Source of the DNA: Croceicoccus estronivorus
Lineage (GTDB): Bacteria; Pseudomonadota; Alphaproteobacteria; Sphingomonadales; Sphingomonadaceae
DNA: 56,741 nt
Assembly: GCF_001625325.1 (NCBI RefSeq)
Contig: NZ_JRQQ01000015.1
Span: forward strand, 1 to 56,741
Direction: 5' to 3'
In this document: positions 16,727-25,666 of the stretch, piece by piece
Position numbering within the stretch: the stretch's first letter is position 1
Layout: each line of letters starts with the position of its first letter
Translations under genes and position numbers: made by a program
Notes under the pieces: generated by a model
What the model saw: only the letters and a program-made list of their open reading frames with translations
Told to the model about the DNA's origin: nothing
The model's database searches: none

Positions 16727-17235
16727 CTGACAAGATCTACAATGTCCTGTTCCTGTGTACTGGCAATTCCGCCCGTTCCATTATGGGCGAGGCCCTGATG
16801 AACAAGCTTGGGCAAGGCCGTTTCCGTGGCTTTAGCGCGGGCAGCCGTCCGAAAGGGGAAGTCCATCCGATGGCGCTCGATGTGTTGCGCGGAATGGGGT
16901 TTGCAATCGAAGGCCTGCGTTCGAAGAGCTGGGATGAATTTGCCGGACCCGATGCACCGCACATGGATTTCGTTTTCACCGTTTGCGGTAACGCCGCGGG
17001 TGAAACATGCCCGGTCTGGCCTGGGCATCCGGTCACGGCCCACTGGGGAATTGACGATCCCGCGGCAGTAGAAGGGCCGGGGCAGCATGATGCTTTCCTG
17101 CAGGCGCTCCGCTATCTGCGTCGCCGGATCGAATTGTTCCTCGAATTGCCTGTGGCGAGCATCGATGCGCTGAGCCTGCGCACGCGGGTGCAGGCGATTG
17201 GTGATGAACTCTCGCGCCGGGAAGGAGCTGCCTGA
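16723..17235 (+). CDS. arsC: Arsenate reductase, low-molecular-weight phosphatase fold
   Basis: This 170-residue protein reduces As(V) to As(III) so that the exporter can remove it. It has the CX5R phosphate loop CTGNSAR with C12 as nucleophile, a [14 protein letters not shown] segment, and two further cysteines, C88 and C96, in the [13 protein letters not shown] region. This is the three-cysteine relay of thioredoxin-dependent ArsC enzymes. The DPAAVEG motif supplies the general acid. I start it at the ATG that overlaps the arsR stop (ATGA), because upstream sequence reads through arsR. The stop overlaps the next start by one base. Confidence 0.95.
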   Translation: MTDKIYNVLFLCTGNSARSIMGEALMNKLGQGRFRGFSAGSRPKGEVHPMALDVLRGMGFAIEGLRSKSWDEFAGPDAPHMDFVFTVCGNAAGETCPVWPGHPVTAHWGIDDPAAVEGPGQHDAFLQALRYLRRRIELFLELPVASIDALSLRTRVQAIGDELSRREGAA

Positions 17236-18260
17236 TGGGCCTGTTCGAGCGGTGGCTGTCGATCTGGGTCGCGCTGGCCATCCTTGCGGGGCTCGGGCTC
17301 GGCCTGGTCGCGCCGAACGCCTTTGCCCTGTTGGCAGGGATGGAAGTCGCATCGGTCAATCTGGTGGTCGCGGTACTGATCTGGGCGATGATCTACCCGA
17401 TGATGGTCGCGGTCGATTTCACAAGTATCCGCGATCTCGCCAAACGGCCGAAGGGGCTCATCATCACGCTGGTGGTCAACTGGCTGATCAAGCCGTTCAC
17501 CATGGCGGCGCTGGCGGTGCTGTTCTTCGAGCATATCTACGCGTCCCTGATCGATCCTGCTGAAGCACGCCAATATATTGCCGGACTGATCCTGCTGGGC
17601 GCTGCGCCATGCACGGCGATGGTGTTCGTGTGGTCGCAGATGACCAAAGGCGATCCGGCCTATACGCTGGTCCAGGTTTCGGCGAACGATCTGGTTATGG
17701 TGGTGGCGTTTGCACCGATTGTCGCCCTTCTGCTCGGGGTGACGGATATTTCTGTTCCCTGGAGTACATTGCTGCTTTCCGTCATGCTCTATGTGGTTGT
17801 TCCGCTTGGCGCCGGATGGCTCACGCGTAAACGGATCGTGACTCGCTTCGGCGGAGATCTGCATGCTCTCGACACCTTCATCGCCCGGCTCAAACCGGCG
17901 TCGATACTAGGCCTGCTGGCGACCGTGGTGTTGTTGTTCGCTTTCCAGGCAGGGACGATCGTGGCCCAGCCTGCACTGATCGCACTGATTGCCGTGCCGA
18001 TCGTGTTGCAGTCCTACGGCATCTTCGCACTCGGATATGGTGCGGCGTGGGCATGGAAAGTCCCGCATGCCATCGCGGCGCCCTGTGCGCTGATTGGGAC
18101 GTCGAATTTCTTCGAACTGGCGGTGGCCGTCGCCATCGGCCTGTTCGGCCTGTCCAGTGGCGCAGCCCTGGCGACTGTCGTCGGGGTCCTGGTGGAAGTG
18201 CCGGTGATGCTCTCTCTGGTGGCAATCGCCAACCGCACGCGAGCACGCTTTCCGGAATGA
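17235..18260 (+). CDS. acr3: Arsenite efflux permease, ACR3 family
   Basis: The 341-residue membrane protein with about ten helices extrudes As(III) at the inner membrane using the proton gradient. It shows the ACR3 hallmarks: [13 protein letters not shown] near residues 50-62, [12 protein letters not shown], and the essential cysteine C126 in [13 protein letters not shown]. The C-terminal [18 protein letters not shown] segment is also conserved. The start overlaps the arsC stop (TGATG), so the three ars genes are translationally coupled. It is not an ArsB-type pump. Confidence 0.95.
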   Translation: MGLFERWLSIWVALAILAGLGLGLVAPNAFALLAGMEVASVNLVVAVLIWAMIYPMMVAVDFTSIRDLAKRPKGLIITLVVNWLIKPFTMAALAVLFFEHIYASLIDPAEARQYIAGLILLGAAPCTAMVFVWSQMTKGDPAYTLVQVSANDLVMVVAFAPIVALLLGVTDISVPWSTLLLSVMLYVVVPLGAGWLTRKRIVTRFGGDLHALDTFIARLKPASILGLLATVVLLFAFQAGTIVAQPALIALIAVPIVLQSYGIFALGYGAAWAWKVPHAIAAPCALIGTSNFFELAVAVAIGLFGLSSGAALATVVGVLVEVPVMLSLVAIANRTRARFPE

Positions 18261-18269
18261 GTGTCTGCC

Positions 18270-19538
18270 TCAGGCCACCGGCGCGGCTACGGGCCGGTGG
18301 CGACAGGCCAGAACGAATGAAATGACAGCCCACAGGCTGGCACATGCGACCGCACCTGCCGCAGCATCCAGTCCCAGCCGGGGGACGATGACGGGCAGGC
18401 TGGCGAACAGGGCGACGAAGGGAATGGCTCTCAGGATAAATGCCGTGCCTGCCTGCCCCCGCGCGACCAACAGGTTTTCCCAGCTCGCACCGATCAGCTC
18501 GATTCCAGCCGCGACCGCAAGCAATTGCATGGGCGTGACAGCGAAGGCGAAGTCGGGGCCGGCTATCAGATTGATGAGCGGTTCGCCCAGCAGAAGCGCA
18601 ATGGCAATGGTGAGCACGGCGACCCCGGTACTCAACCGCGTGGCCTGACGGACGAGGCCCTTGGCGGCATGCTCTCCGTTGCGGACCAATTCGGGATAGA
18701 TCGCACGGCCGAGCGACTGGCCGAGCTTGAGAGTGGCCTGCCCGAGTTGGGATGCGACGCGGTAACCCCCTGCGACGGCCGGTCCCCCCGCTGCACCGAC
18801 GATCAGAGTCACGATCTGCTTGCCGCTGAGGGAGAGGACTGCCGAAAGGTTGGTCGACCACGCAAATCGCCAGAGGCCGGGCTCCCGCCGGGGCAAGGTG
18901 ATCAGGCTGATGTCGTTCCGGTGAAACGACTGCAGCCGCATTGCAAAATACCAGAACGCCGCAGAGGCGAGCAATTCCGCCACCGCCCAGACAGCCAGAA
19001 ATGCAACCAGCCCGGGTGCCGTCAGGCTGACGATTCCGGCACCGGCAGCCCGGATGAGCGGCGTGACGGCATCCGCTGCGGCGGCGAGATCGTATCGTCC
19101 GTGAAGACGCAGAATGCCGATCGGGGTGGAACGGATTGTGAGCATCATGGCGAGGCAGAACAGGATCATTGCGGTCTCGCTGCCCGGTTCTATGCCAAGG
19201 AGGTGGCCAGCCAGGAAGATCGTGGCCACGGAGAGGAATGAGCCGCCTACCAGGCTTGCGAGATCGAGCGCGAAAGCGAAGCCGGTCACGGCCTCCAGAT
19301 CAGCCGTCCGGCCAGCGGCCAGCGGCTCGGCTCCCCAGCGCACGACGAGTTGCCAGGCCTGGAACGTCACGATTCCGGTGATGGCTTGAGCGAGGCTGAC
19401 GACCAGTGCGAAACGGCCATAGTCTTCGAGGCCCAGAGCCCGTGTCGCCAATGCGAGATAAATGAGGCTGAGCGCGGCATTCACGCCTTTGCCGCTCAAC
19501 AGCCAGCCAGTGTTGCCGAGTACACGCCGGATCGTCAT
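18270..19538 (-). CDS. Polysaccharide-type flippase (Wzx/MOP superfamily)
   Basis: This 422-residue membrane protein has about 12 hydrophobic segments. It starts with the flippase-like NTGWLLSGKGVNAALSLIYLA, followed by RALGLEDYGRFAL, the pattern of oligosaccharide flippases that move lipid-linked sugars across the inner membrane. It is the last of four minus-strand genes packed with gaps or overlaps of four bases or less: an ATP-grasp ligase, a nucleotidyltransferase, a sugar-transfer-associated ATP-grasp, and this gene. No polymerase or obvious glycosyltransferase is nearby. It probably exports the small conjugate made by its neighbours. The cargo is unknown. Confidence 0.85.
   Translation of the reverse strand: MTIRRVLGNTGWLLSGKGVNAALSLIYLALATRALGLEDYGRFALVVSLAQAITGIVTFQAWQLVVRWGAEPLAAGRTADLEAVTGFAFALDLASLVGGSFLSVATIFLAGHLLGIEPGSETAMILFCLAMMLTIRSTPIGILRLHGRYDLAAAADAVTPLIRAAGAGIVSLTAPGLVAFLAVWAVAELLASAAFWYFAMRLQSFHRNDISLITLPRREPGLWRFAWSTNLSAVLSLSGKQIVTLIVGAAGGPAVAGGYRVASQLGQATLKLGQSLGRAIYPELVRNGEHAAKGLVRQATRLSTGVAVLTIAIALLLGEPLINLIAGPDFAFAVTPMQLLAVAAGIELIGASWENLLVARGQAGTAFILRAIPFVALFASLPVIVPRLGLDAAAGAVACASLWAVISFVLACRHRPVAAPVA
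18275..18300. terminator. Hairpin at the end of the ars operon
   Basis: CCACCGGC (18275-18282) pairs with GCCGGTGG (18293-18300) across a 10-base loop, just after the acr3 stop. It lies inside the last codons of the convergent flippase gene. It may end ars transcription, although no T tract follows. Confidence 0.45.
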
Positions 19539-19541
19539 GCG

Positions 19542-20630
19542 CTAGCGATCCCACGACATGAGCGGGGCCTTGCGCCATTCCCCTGGCGAAAGACGGGCGA
19601 GGTGGTGGCGGTAAAGGTCGCCGAGGCGTGTGGTATCCAGACCGGCAAACTGTGCAAGCTGGATCATCCGGGTTCCCGGATTCCAGTTTCCTTCAATCAT
19701 GCTCGGCCCATTCGGCGTAATCGCGACGTCCCACCCGATCACCGTGAAGCTGTCGCGAAAGATGGCGTGGGCCTTGCAAGCGAGGCCGAGGGCATCCGAA
19801 AAAAATGGAACTTCCACTCCGGCAATTATCTGCCCGGTCGAAGGATGACTGGCTGATCGCGTCAATTGCCCACCCCTGATCGATACGGCGAGGCCACAGC
19901 GTCCGGAGGCGTCGAGAGGCGTGGCAAGGTTGCCCGCGCTGAAGTTGTCCACTGGGCCTGCATGGCTGGCGAGGCGCAGGACGCAGGCGCATGGCTCTGC
20001 TTCATTGCACTCGTCCAGGCAGGTGACGATGCGCAGGGTCGGCAAGGCGCCCGGTGCGATCGTTTCGAGATCGGGATGGGCGCGCAGGGCCTGTTGCACA
20101 ATTCCGCCATGCTTGACGATCCGATGCAGGGATGCCGCCAGAGCGTGATTGTCCATCACGATTGGGCCGGTATGCCAGTCGCCGGATGCCATGCGTTGCC
20201 AACGGGTAATGCCGCGGCCGTGGGACCCGAAGGCCGGTTTGGCAATCACATCGGATTGCCGGGCCAGCCAGACTTGCAGTTCGCGGCGTGTGCCGGAGAA
20301 CGTCTGCGGGTGGGGCAGGCCATGCTCGGAGAGAATTTCAGCGAAGAGTTGTTTGTTCTTCAGCGGGTTTTTGGTGAACGGCGCTGTTCCGGGATTGAGC
20401 AGACGGTGGATGCCCCTGCGGTCGGCCATACTCAGCCCGTGTGCGCGGATCGACGGGGGAAGAACCGCACGTTCGGTGCGTGACCATCCGCCGATACCGG
20501 CCAGGCCAAGAAGGAAGGCGCCAATCCGCCGATGCGCCGGCCAGTGCCGGTTCAGGGCATTGCGATAAAGGCTCATCAACGCATTGTCCGCCGCCGCAGA
20601 GGCAGCGCCAAAGGCTCTCAGCGTCAGCAT
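19542..20630 (-). CDS. Sugar-transfer-associated ATP-grasp protein
   Basis: The 362-residue protein has an ATP-grasp core: FTKNPLKNKQLFAEILSEHG leads in, DVIAKPAFGSHGRGI carries the ATP-binding lysine and glycine loop at about residues 133-147, and PSMIEGNWNPG holds the metal ligands near residue 320. These match the ATP-grasp family often found beside capsule and sugar-transfer genes. It would join a carboxylate to an amine, thiol or hydroxyl with ATP. It starts three bases after the nucleotidyltransferase and ends three bases before the flippase gene. The substrate is unknown. Confidence 0.85.
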   Translation of the reverse strand: MLTLRAFGAASAAADNALMSLYRNALNRHWPAHRRIGAFLLGLAGIGGWSRTERAVLPPSIRAHGLSMADRRGIHRLLNPGTAPFTKNPLKNKQLFAEILSEHGLPHPQTFSGTRRELQVWLARQSDVIAKPAFGSHGRGITRWQRMASGDWHTGPIVMDNHALAASLHRIVKHGGIVQQALRAHPDLETIAPGALPTLRIVTCLDECNEAEPCACVLRLASHAGPVDNFSAGNLATPLDASGRCGLAVSIRGGQLTRSASHPSTGQIIAGVEVPFFSDALGLACKAHAIFRDSFTVIGWDVAITPNGPSMIEGNWNPGTRMIQLAQFAGLDTTRLGDLYRHHLARLSPGEWRKAPLMSWDR

Positions 20631-20633
20631 TGA

Positions 20634-21452
20634 TCAGGCCGCAGCGGGCAAACTGGTCCGGGCGGCCAGCAGTTCTTCGGCAATATCGAAGGTTCGCGCA
20701 TTGTCGACATCGATTGCCGTCGCGCCGTCCCCGAGCACGACCGGGACAATCGGGAAACCGAAGCGCCCGGAAAAACGCTCGAAATTATCGGCCAATGAAC
20801 CGATGCCGAACTTGAAGCGCACGAGGTTGGCGAGACCGAATGCGCCAAGGATGCGTTTCGGGTATTTCGCGAACTGACCGCCGCTGCGGAAGGTCTCCGC
20901 TGCTGCAAGCGCTGTGCGTGCGCCGAGCCAATACGTGTTGCAGTTGGAATAGCCATCGTCCGCGAAACGGTAGAACCGCCTTTGCCCCTCGGGATGGGCT
21001 GCCAGCACCGACGCTTGCCGGGCAAAGGCCACGGCGGCCCCGTTTCCCGCCTTGCGCGCGCCAGTGACGAATTGTCCGACCGCTTGCGGGGTGAGCAATA
21101 CATTGTCTGCCGTGGTGACGAGCAAGGGAAATGCCGCGCCTTCCGCAGCGGCCAGAACACTGTCGGCCAGATTGAATTCGGCCTTTATCGCCGTCAATCT
21201 CCGGTCGCGCAGCAGGCGCGCGCAGATACCGACATTGTTCAGCAAGGCAGGATTGTCGATGACGATCCGGATCGCGCTGATGTGGGGTGAAGCGGCGAGG
21301 GCTTCGATCACGTGGGCAATCAGGGGTCTGCCCGCGATCGGGACGAGACATTTTAGCGGCACGCCGGCTCTTTCCGCCAGTGGATCCAATGCGCCATTAC
21401 GCCGGCCTGCCAGCACCACGGCGGTAACAGTTCCATTTTGCCGGGTGTTCAT
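20634..21452 (-). CDS. Nucleotidyltransferase (MobA/sugar-nucleotide type)
   Basis: This 272-residue protein has the NTP-transferase fold: VVLAGRRNG at about residues 12-20, the GVPLKCLVPIAGRPLIAHVI motif, and a TTADNVLLTP segment whose aspartate would bind Mg2+. Such enzymes activate a sugar phosphate, alcohol phosphate or cofactor as an NDP or CDP derivative. The GRRNG loop departs from the usual GxGTR. The ATG at 21452 overlaps the stop of the upstream ligase gene by four bases. Upstream in-frame sequence is only a shadow of that ligase, so I did not extend the start. Confidence 0.85.
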   Translation of the reverse strand: MNTRQNGTVTAVVLAGRRNGALDPLAERAGVPLKCLVPIAGRPLIAHVIEALAASPHISAIRIVIDNPALLNNVGICARLLRDRRLTAIKAEFNLADSVLAAAEGAAFPLLVTTADNVLLTPQAVGQFVTGARKAGNGAAVAFARQASVLAAHPEGQRRFYRFADDGYSNCNTYWLGARTALAAAETFRSGGQFAKYPKRILGAFGLANLVRFKFGIGSLADNFERFSGRFGFPIVPVVLGDGATAIDVDNARTFDIAEELLAARTSLPAAA

Positions 21453-22486
21453 GCCGCAAACTCCAGCGAATGTTCGCTGATCAGGCCCTGGCGGGCGAGG
21501 CTGTGGGCAACGATGGTTTCGACGAGAGTGGTATGGTCCACACCCAGCGTGGCGGCTGAACGGGAAATGGTCTTGCGTGACCAGAGGTTGCAGGAAATGT
21601 TGATTTCCATGAACCGTATCGCGCCGGAAAATGGATCGTATCGAAATTCGAGCCTGCCGTAATCGAACGGCCAAAGTTCGGGAATAATACGTGAGGTCAA
21701 GTCTTTGAGCTGTGCGGTCAGGGAAGGATCGGTCACCGGTTCCAGTGGATCGAAGGCGTCGATTTCCCCGGCGAGGCCGCGCTTTTCCTCATAATTGCGC
21801 AAGTGGTGAGGGTCTTCGGGGCGATAGATCATCGGCGGCAATATCCAGGGGGCGCCATGCCGCCCGCCGATGACCGGGACTGCGATATCGTAAAGCGGGG
21901 CCCATTCCTCGACAATGGCATCATGGCCGGTGTCATGGAGGTCGCTCACGTGGCGTAGAGCCGCCTGCCAGTTGTCGACGATGGCAATCCCCCAGGATGC
22001 GGAGGATGCGTTGGGCTTCACCACCAGGCGGTCCGCATGCAGAATTCGGTTGGGGGCTATGCCACCCCGGCGAAACGCCACCCAATCCATTGTCGGCACA
22101 TCGTGGCAGCGGGCAATCAGCTTGCAGGCATGTTTGTCGTCGGCGATTCCGCGCAGGATCGGCGAAGCGCCGAGGAACGGAACATCGCAGCGCGTGGCCA
22201 GCAAGGGGGCGAGCATTTCGCTGTTCACGAAGCCCCCGCGATTGAGCAGCGTAACGACGAAATCGGTTTGCGGCCGCTCGAACAAGGCCGCGTAAGTGTT
22301 GGCGGTTTCGACCTGCAGACCGATTTCGCGCAACGTGCAGAGCATTTCGTGATGATAGACGGCGTGATTGCCGTCTTCGGGCGACCATATGCCGCCCGCG
22401 CACGCATGCTTGGCGAGGAACAGGATGTTGAGGCGCGCCTTGTCCATGTCGAGCAGGCGCATTGTCGGGAGTGTGGCAGCTTGCAT
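21449..22486 (-). CDS. ATP-grasp ligase related to D-alanine--D-alanine ligase
   Basis: The 345-residue protein resembles the Ddl branch of ATP-grasp enzymes. It opens with a Rossmann-like NILFLAKHACAGG, has PFLGASPILRGIADDKHACKLIA like the Ddl middle domain, RLVVKPNASSASWGI for ATP binding, and FMEINISCNLWSR for metal binding. The last motif lacks the PGMT sequence of true Ddl enzymes, so it probably forms a different amide or peptide bond. It is the first gene of the four-gene surface-conjugate operon. Starts at residues 9 or 14 are also possible because the ribosome site is weak. Confidence 0.82.
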   Translation of the reverse strand: MQAATLPTMRLLDMDKARLNILFLAKHACAGGIWSPEDGNHAVYHHEMLCTLREIGLQVETANTYAALFERPQTDFVVTLLNRGGFVNSEMLAPLLATRCDVPFLGASPILRGIADDKHACKLIARCHDVPTMDWVAFRRGGIAPNRILHADRLVVKPNASSASWGIAIVDNWQAALRHVSDLHDTGHDAIVEEWAPLYDIAVPVIGGRHGAPWILPPMIYRPEDPHHLRNYEEKRGLAGEIDAFDPLEPVTDPSLTAQLKDLTSRIIPELWPFDYGRLEFRYDPFSGAIRFMEINISCNLWSRKTISRSAATLGVDHTTLVETIVAHSLARQGLISEHSLEFAA

Positions 22487-22579
22487 GCCCGCCGGTTAGC
22501 TGCACGAAATGACATGCCGATGGCCGTTTTATGGCAATGTTTTTACGGAATGATGAAACCTGCAATACAGTGATCCGCC

Positions 22580-22600
22580 GATGCGGGATTGCCCTGCATC
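22580..22600 (-). terminator. Hairpin at the end of the CYTH-CHAD gene
   Basis: GATGCGGG (22580-22587) pairs with CCCTGCATC (22592-22600) with one bulged base and a four-base loop. It overlaps the stop of the minus-strand CYTH-CHAD gene and stands before the flanking ligase gene. It has no T tract, so its role as a terminator is tentative. Confidence 0.4.
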
Positions 22601-24140
22601 AGGTGCGTTTCTTGCCGCGTTTCCACCAGGGCGCGGAATCGTCGACCCGGGCCAGGGCCTTTCGGGCAGACCTGATCAGACTGTCTCGTTGCCTTTCGGT
22701 GTCCTTTTCAAGCAGTTCCAGCTTGGCTTGCAGCCGTGCGGCGGTGATCGGGTCCAGTCCCTTGAACAAGGCCATACGGTGGGTTTGCGCCACGGCCATA
22801 TCGTTGAGTTCACCGAGCCGGTCCTGCAGTTTTGCAAGAGCTTTGGCGAACCCGCCGATCTCGCTGTCGGCGGCCCCGGCATAGAGTGAGGCGAAGAATG
22901 CGACACCGTAGCGTAGCTTCTTCGCTTCGATCCGCACGCGATGCCGGGCCGGATCGTCGATCCGGTCGAGATTCCGGCCGATCCGCCGCAATTTGCGCCG
23001 TCTGCGCTTGAGCACTTTGGCGACGAATGGCTCCAGCGGGCCGTCACCGCCCCTGGCGGCGCTCCGTTCCGTCCACTGACCGGCTTCGACCCAAAGCGCG
23101 ATCTGCAGCAGCAGGCGCTGGAACTGTTCGCTGGAGAGCAGCTTCTGCGCGGTGTTGAGTGTCGCTTTACGCCGGGCCTGCAAATGGGTGAGCAGTTCAA
23201 CCGCATCGGGATCTTCCGGCCTTGCCTTCGTGGCGACCCGTTCAAGCAGGACGTCCAGATCGCGCACCGCGCCCAGTTGGCTTGTCGCGGCTTTCAATTC
23301 CGACCGCAGGAGAGAGGCTTGCTCGTCCTTCACGATCTTGCGGAATAGAATCATCGCTGCCCGCAGGCGGCGGATGGCCACCCGGCTTTGATGAATGGCT
23401 TCCGGATCCGCTGCGGCAAGGACAAGAGGATAATTGTCCAGCAACTGTTCCAGGCAATTCCAGGCGATTGCACGAAAGCCCGTGGCGACGTCTTGTTCCG
23501 GTGTAAGCGTAACAGCGCTGGCATGAACTGGCGTTGGTGCGATCCCATAGGCAAGCGCATGGCCGCGTTGCCCTTTGGCGGCCACGGACCAGCGCAATTC
23601 CGGTCCCAAAGGCAATTGGAGGGCGAGTGCGGCAAGATCCGGGAAGCGGCCGGAAAGCAGTTCCAGCTCCAGTTCTGATACCGGCTCGGTCAGGTTCCCG
23701 GCGACTATCTCACCCTGATCGAACGCAACTTCGATCGCAGATTGCCCGTGTTTCAGGTGCCGGGTCGTGCGAGAAACGCGGGTCGTGGCGACCGGTTGCA
23801 GTTTGAGATTCCCCAGAACAGGTGCCAGCAGGGCCCGCGCGGGGGCGGGGAATGCTCCGACATCGGGAATGTCGCTATCGACGGGCACTGTCCATTCGCG
23901 CCGTTTGACGTGGCTGCTGGTGGGGGACGCCAGTTTCAGTGTCGCTTCCCGGCTGGAACCGCTCTGCCGTATCCGCAATGCCATTCCCGCCTTGTGAAGC
24001 TGACTGTCGGCAGTGTCGAAATAGGTGGTGGTCAGCTCCGATTTTGTTTCTTTCCCTGCCAATGCGGGATGATCCTGCAGCCGGGCGAGCATGGATGGTG
24101 CGGCCGCCAGCTTGATTTCGGTTTCTACGGGGTCTGCCAT
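22599..24140 (-). CDS. CYTH and CHAD domain protein, probable inorganic triphosphatase
   Basis: The 513-residue cytosolic protein begins with a CYTH domain carrying the ETEIK form of ExExK at residues 6-10 and paired charged strands to about residue 200. These form the triphosphate tunnel. A helical CHAD domain follows (about 215-500) with many conserved histidines and arginines such as IHQSRVAIRRLRAAM and HRVRIEAKKLRYGV. CYTH enzymes such as E. coli YgiF hydrolyse tripolyphosphate, and CHAD binds polyphosphate. It is probably involved in polyphosphate-linked metabolism. It is a single-gene unit, divergent from the P450 gene across 279 bases. Confidence 0.93.
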   Translation of the reverse strand: MADPVETEIKLAAAPSMLARLQDHPALAGKETKSELTTTYFDTADSQLHKAGMALRIRQSGSSREATLKLASPTSSHVKRREWTVPVDSDIPDVGAFPAPARALLAPVLGNLKLQPVATTRVSRTTRHLKHGQSAIEVAFDQGEIVAGNLTEPVSELELELLSGRFPDLAALALQLPLGPELRWSVAAKGQRGHALAYGIAPTPVHASAVTLTPEQDVATGFRAIAWNCLEQLLDNYPLVLAAADPEAIHQSRVAIRRLRAAMILFRKIVKDEQASLLRSELKAATSQLGAVRDLDVLLERVATKARPEDPDAVELLTHLQARRKATLNTAQKLLSSEQFQRLLLQIALWVEAGQWTERSAARGGDGPLEPFVAKVLKRRRRKLRRIGRNLDRIDDPARHRVRIEAKKLRYGVAFFASLYAGAADSEIGGFAKALAKLQDRLGELNDMAVAQTHRMALFKGLDPITAARLQAKLELLEKDTERQRDSLIRSARKALARVDDSAPWWKRGKKRT

Positions 24141-24419
24141 GATCCTGATGTCTTAGCGCAAAATGGGACACGAGCATGACTTTGTACGATGTCATTTCGA
24201 AGACCAACCGGAAAACGGGCATTGTCAGGGGCGCTGGCGAGGGCGGATGTGCGTCGCGGAAGCAGGAAGAAGGGGGGTGTCGCAACGCGGCAAGTTCCGG
24301 CGATACGGAACGTGTGTGCTTTGGCCCTGCCTTCCGGTTCCATCACGGGTTAGCATGCGGATGATGATTGAGTGGCCACAGGCCGCATGGGCAATGATAT
24401 ACAAGCAAGGATGTCCTTG

Positions 24420-25655
24420 ATGACCGGACAAACCGACACCACGCTCACTGCAGAGATCGTGTTCGACCCGCATGATACCCGGTTCGCCGAGGAAGGAATT
24501 CCGTTCGACACACTGGCGCGTATCCGGCGTGAACAGCCGGTATACCGCACCCCTGGCGGGACATGGTACTTGTCTCGCAGGGATGATGTCGCGGCGGCAT
24601 TGGCCGACGTGGGTACGTTTCGCGCTGACCTCGGCCCGATTACCGGAATCCCCGCAGGCATAGAGACTATTCCTGAAGAGCAGCATTATCTCAGCGAGAT
24701 ACTCGAACCGCGGCACAAGGCTATCCGACGCCTGATTACGGCGTCGATGTCGTCCGCGCGTCTGAAGGCGTTGATTCCCCTTTTGCGTGAAGAGTGCGCC
24801 CGGTTGGTCGATGCAATGATCGACCAGCCCGTTGCCAATCTTCATGATGGGTACGCCATGGCGATCCCGGCGTTTGCCATGGCGCGGATCATGGATCTGG
24901 ATGACGATGCGGCCGATCGCTTCATGGACTGGTCATGGGACGGGACCTTGCTCCAGCGCCCGATTTCCCCCGGCGTTCCGCCAGAGGGTCCGGCAAGTCA
25001 TGTGTTCTTCGAAGCATATCTTGCCGAACAGCGCGCATTGCCGACGCCGTCGAACGATTTGCTGAAACTGCTGATCGAGGCGACCGTCGAAGGTGCGCCG
25101 TTGAGTGACGCGGAAATCGTCACCCAGCTACACTTCCTCATCCAGGCGGGGGTACATACCACTCGCTCCCTGCTGACTCACCTGTTTAACCGGCTCGTGC
25201 AAGAGCCGGAGACCTGGGCTGCAATCGTGGCTGACCGGAGCCTTATTGAACGCTTCATCGAAGAATCGCTGAGGCGTGATGCCCCGGTACAGCGGACGAC
25301 ACGCCGCTGCATGCGCGATACCGTCTTTGCGGGTGTGGAGATGCGCGAAGGCGATGTTGTCGAGGCGGGAATTGGTTCTGCCAATCTTGACGAGACGGCT
25401 CATGATTCGCCCGAAGCCTTCCGGCTCGACAGGGCAGACCCTCGGCGTCACCTTGCTTTCGGGGCGGGGTCGCACATTTGTCCGGGGGCGGCGCTGGCGC
25501 GGTTGGAAGCGACAATCGCGATAGAAACACTGCTCGACCGGGTAGAGCGCATGGATAGGGTAGAAGGGGCGATCTATCCGCCTCTGCCCGGCAGCCTGGG
25601 GCATCAGCCGATTCCGGCTCGGCTTGTCGCTCGTGACAACGTTGGATCGAATTGA
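24420..25655 (+). CDS. Cytochrome P450, soluble bacterial class
   Basis: This 411-residue monooxygenase has the I-helix oxygen motif AGVHTT (243-248), the ExxR pair E282-R285, and the haem-cysteine motif FGAGSHICPG with C354. It has no membrane anchor, as usual for bacterial P450s. It would hydroxylate an organic substrate with electrons from a ferredoxin system not encoded here. AAGGA nine bases before the ATG at 24420 decides the start over the upstream ATG at 24411 and GTG at 24372. It is followed after 11 bases by an oxidoreductase gene. The I-helix has HTT instead of DTT or ETT, so the usual acidic residue is missing. Confidence 0.93.
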   Translation: MTGQTDTTLTAEIVFDPHDTRFAEEGIPFDTLARIRREQPVYRTPGGTWYLSRRDDVAAALADVGTFRADLGPITGIPAGIETIPEEQHYLSEILEPRHKAIRRLITASMSSARLKALIPLLREECARLVDAMIDQPVANLHDGYAMAIPAFAMARIMDLDDDAADRFMDWSWDGTLLQRPISPGVPPEGPASHVFFEAYLAEQRALPTPSNDLLKLLIEATVEGAPLSDAEIVTQLHFLIQAGVHTTRSLLTHLFNRLVQEPETWAAIVADRSLIERFIEESLRRDAPVQRTTRRCMRDTVFAGVEMREGDVVEAGIGSANLDETAHDSPEAFRLDRADPRRHLAFGAGSHICPGAALARLEATIAIETLLDRVERMDRVEGAIYPPLPGSLGHQPIPARLVARDNVGSN

Positions 25656-25666
25656 TGGAGGGGGCC

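Noticed and set aside
21453-21674. 74-codon N-terminal extension of the nucleotidyltransferase
   Set aside because: It lies inside the Ddl-like ligase gene, lacks NTP-transferase features, and the ATGA overlap start is better.
22487-22598. Possible small RNA or tRNA between the ligase and CYTH-CHAD genes
   Set aside because: I found only a short hairpin at the gene end and no cloverleaf or CCA end.
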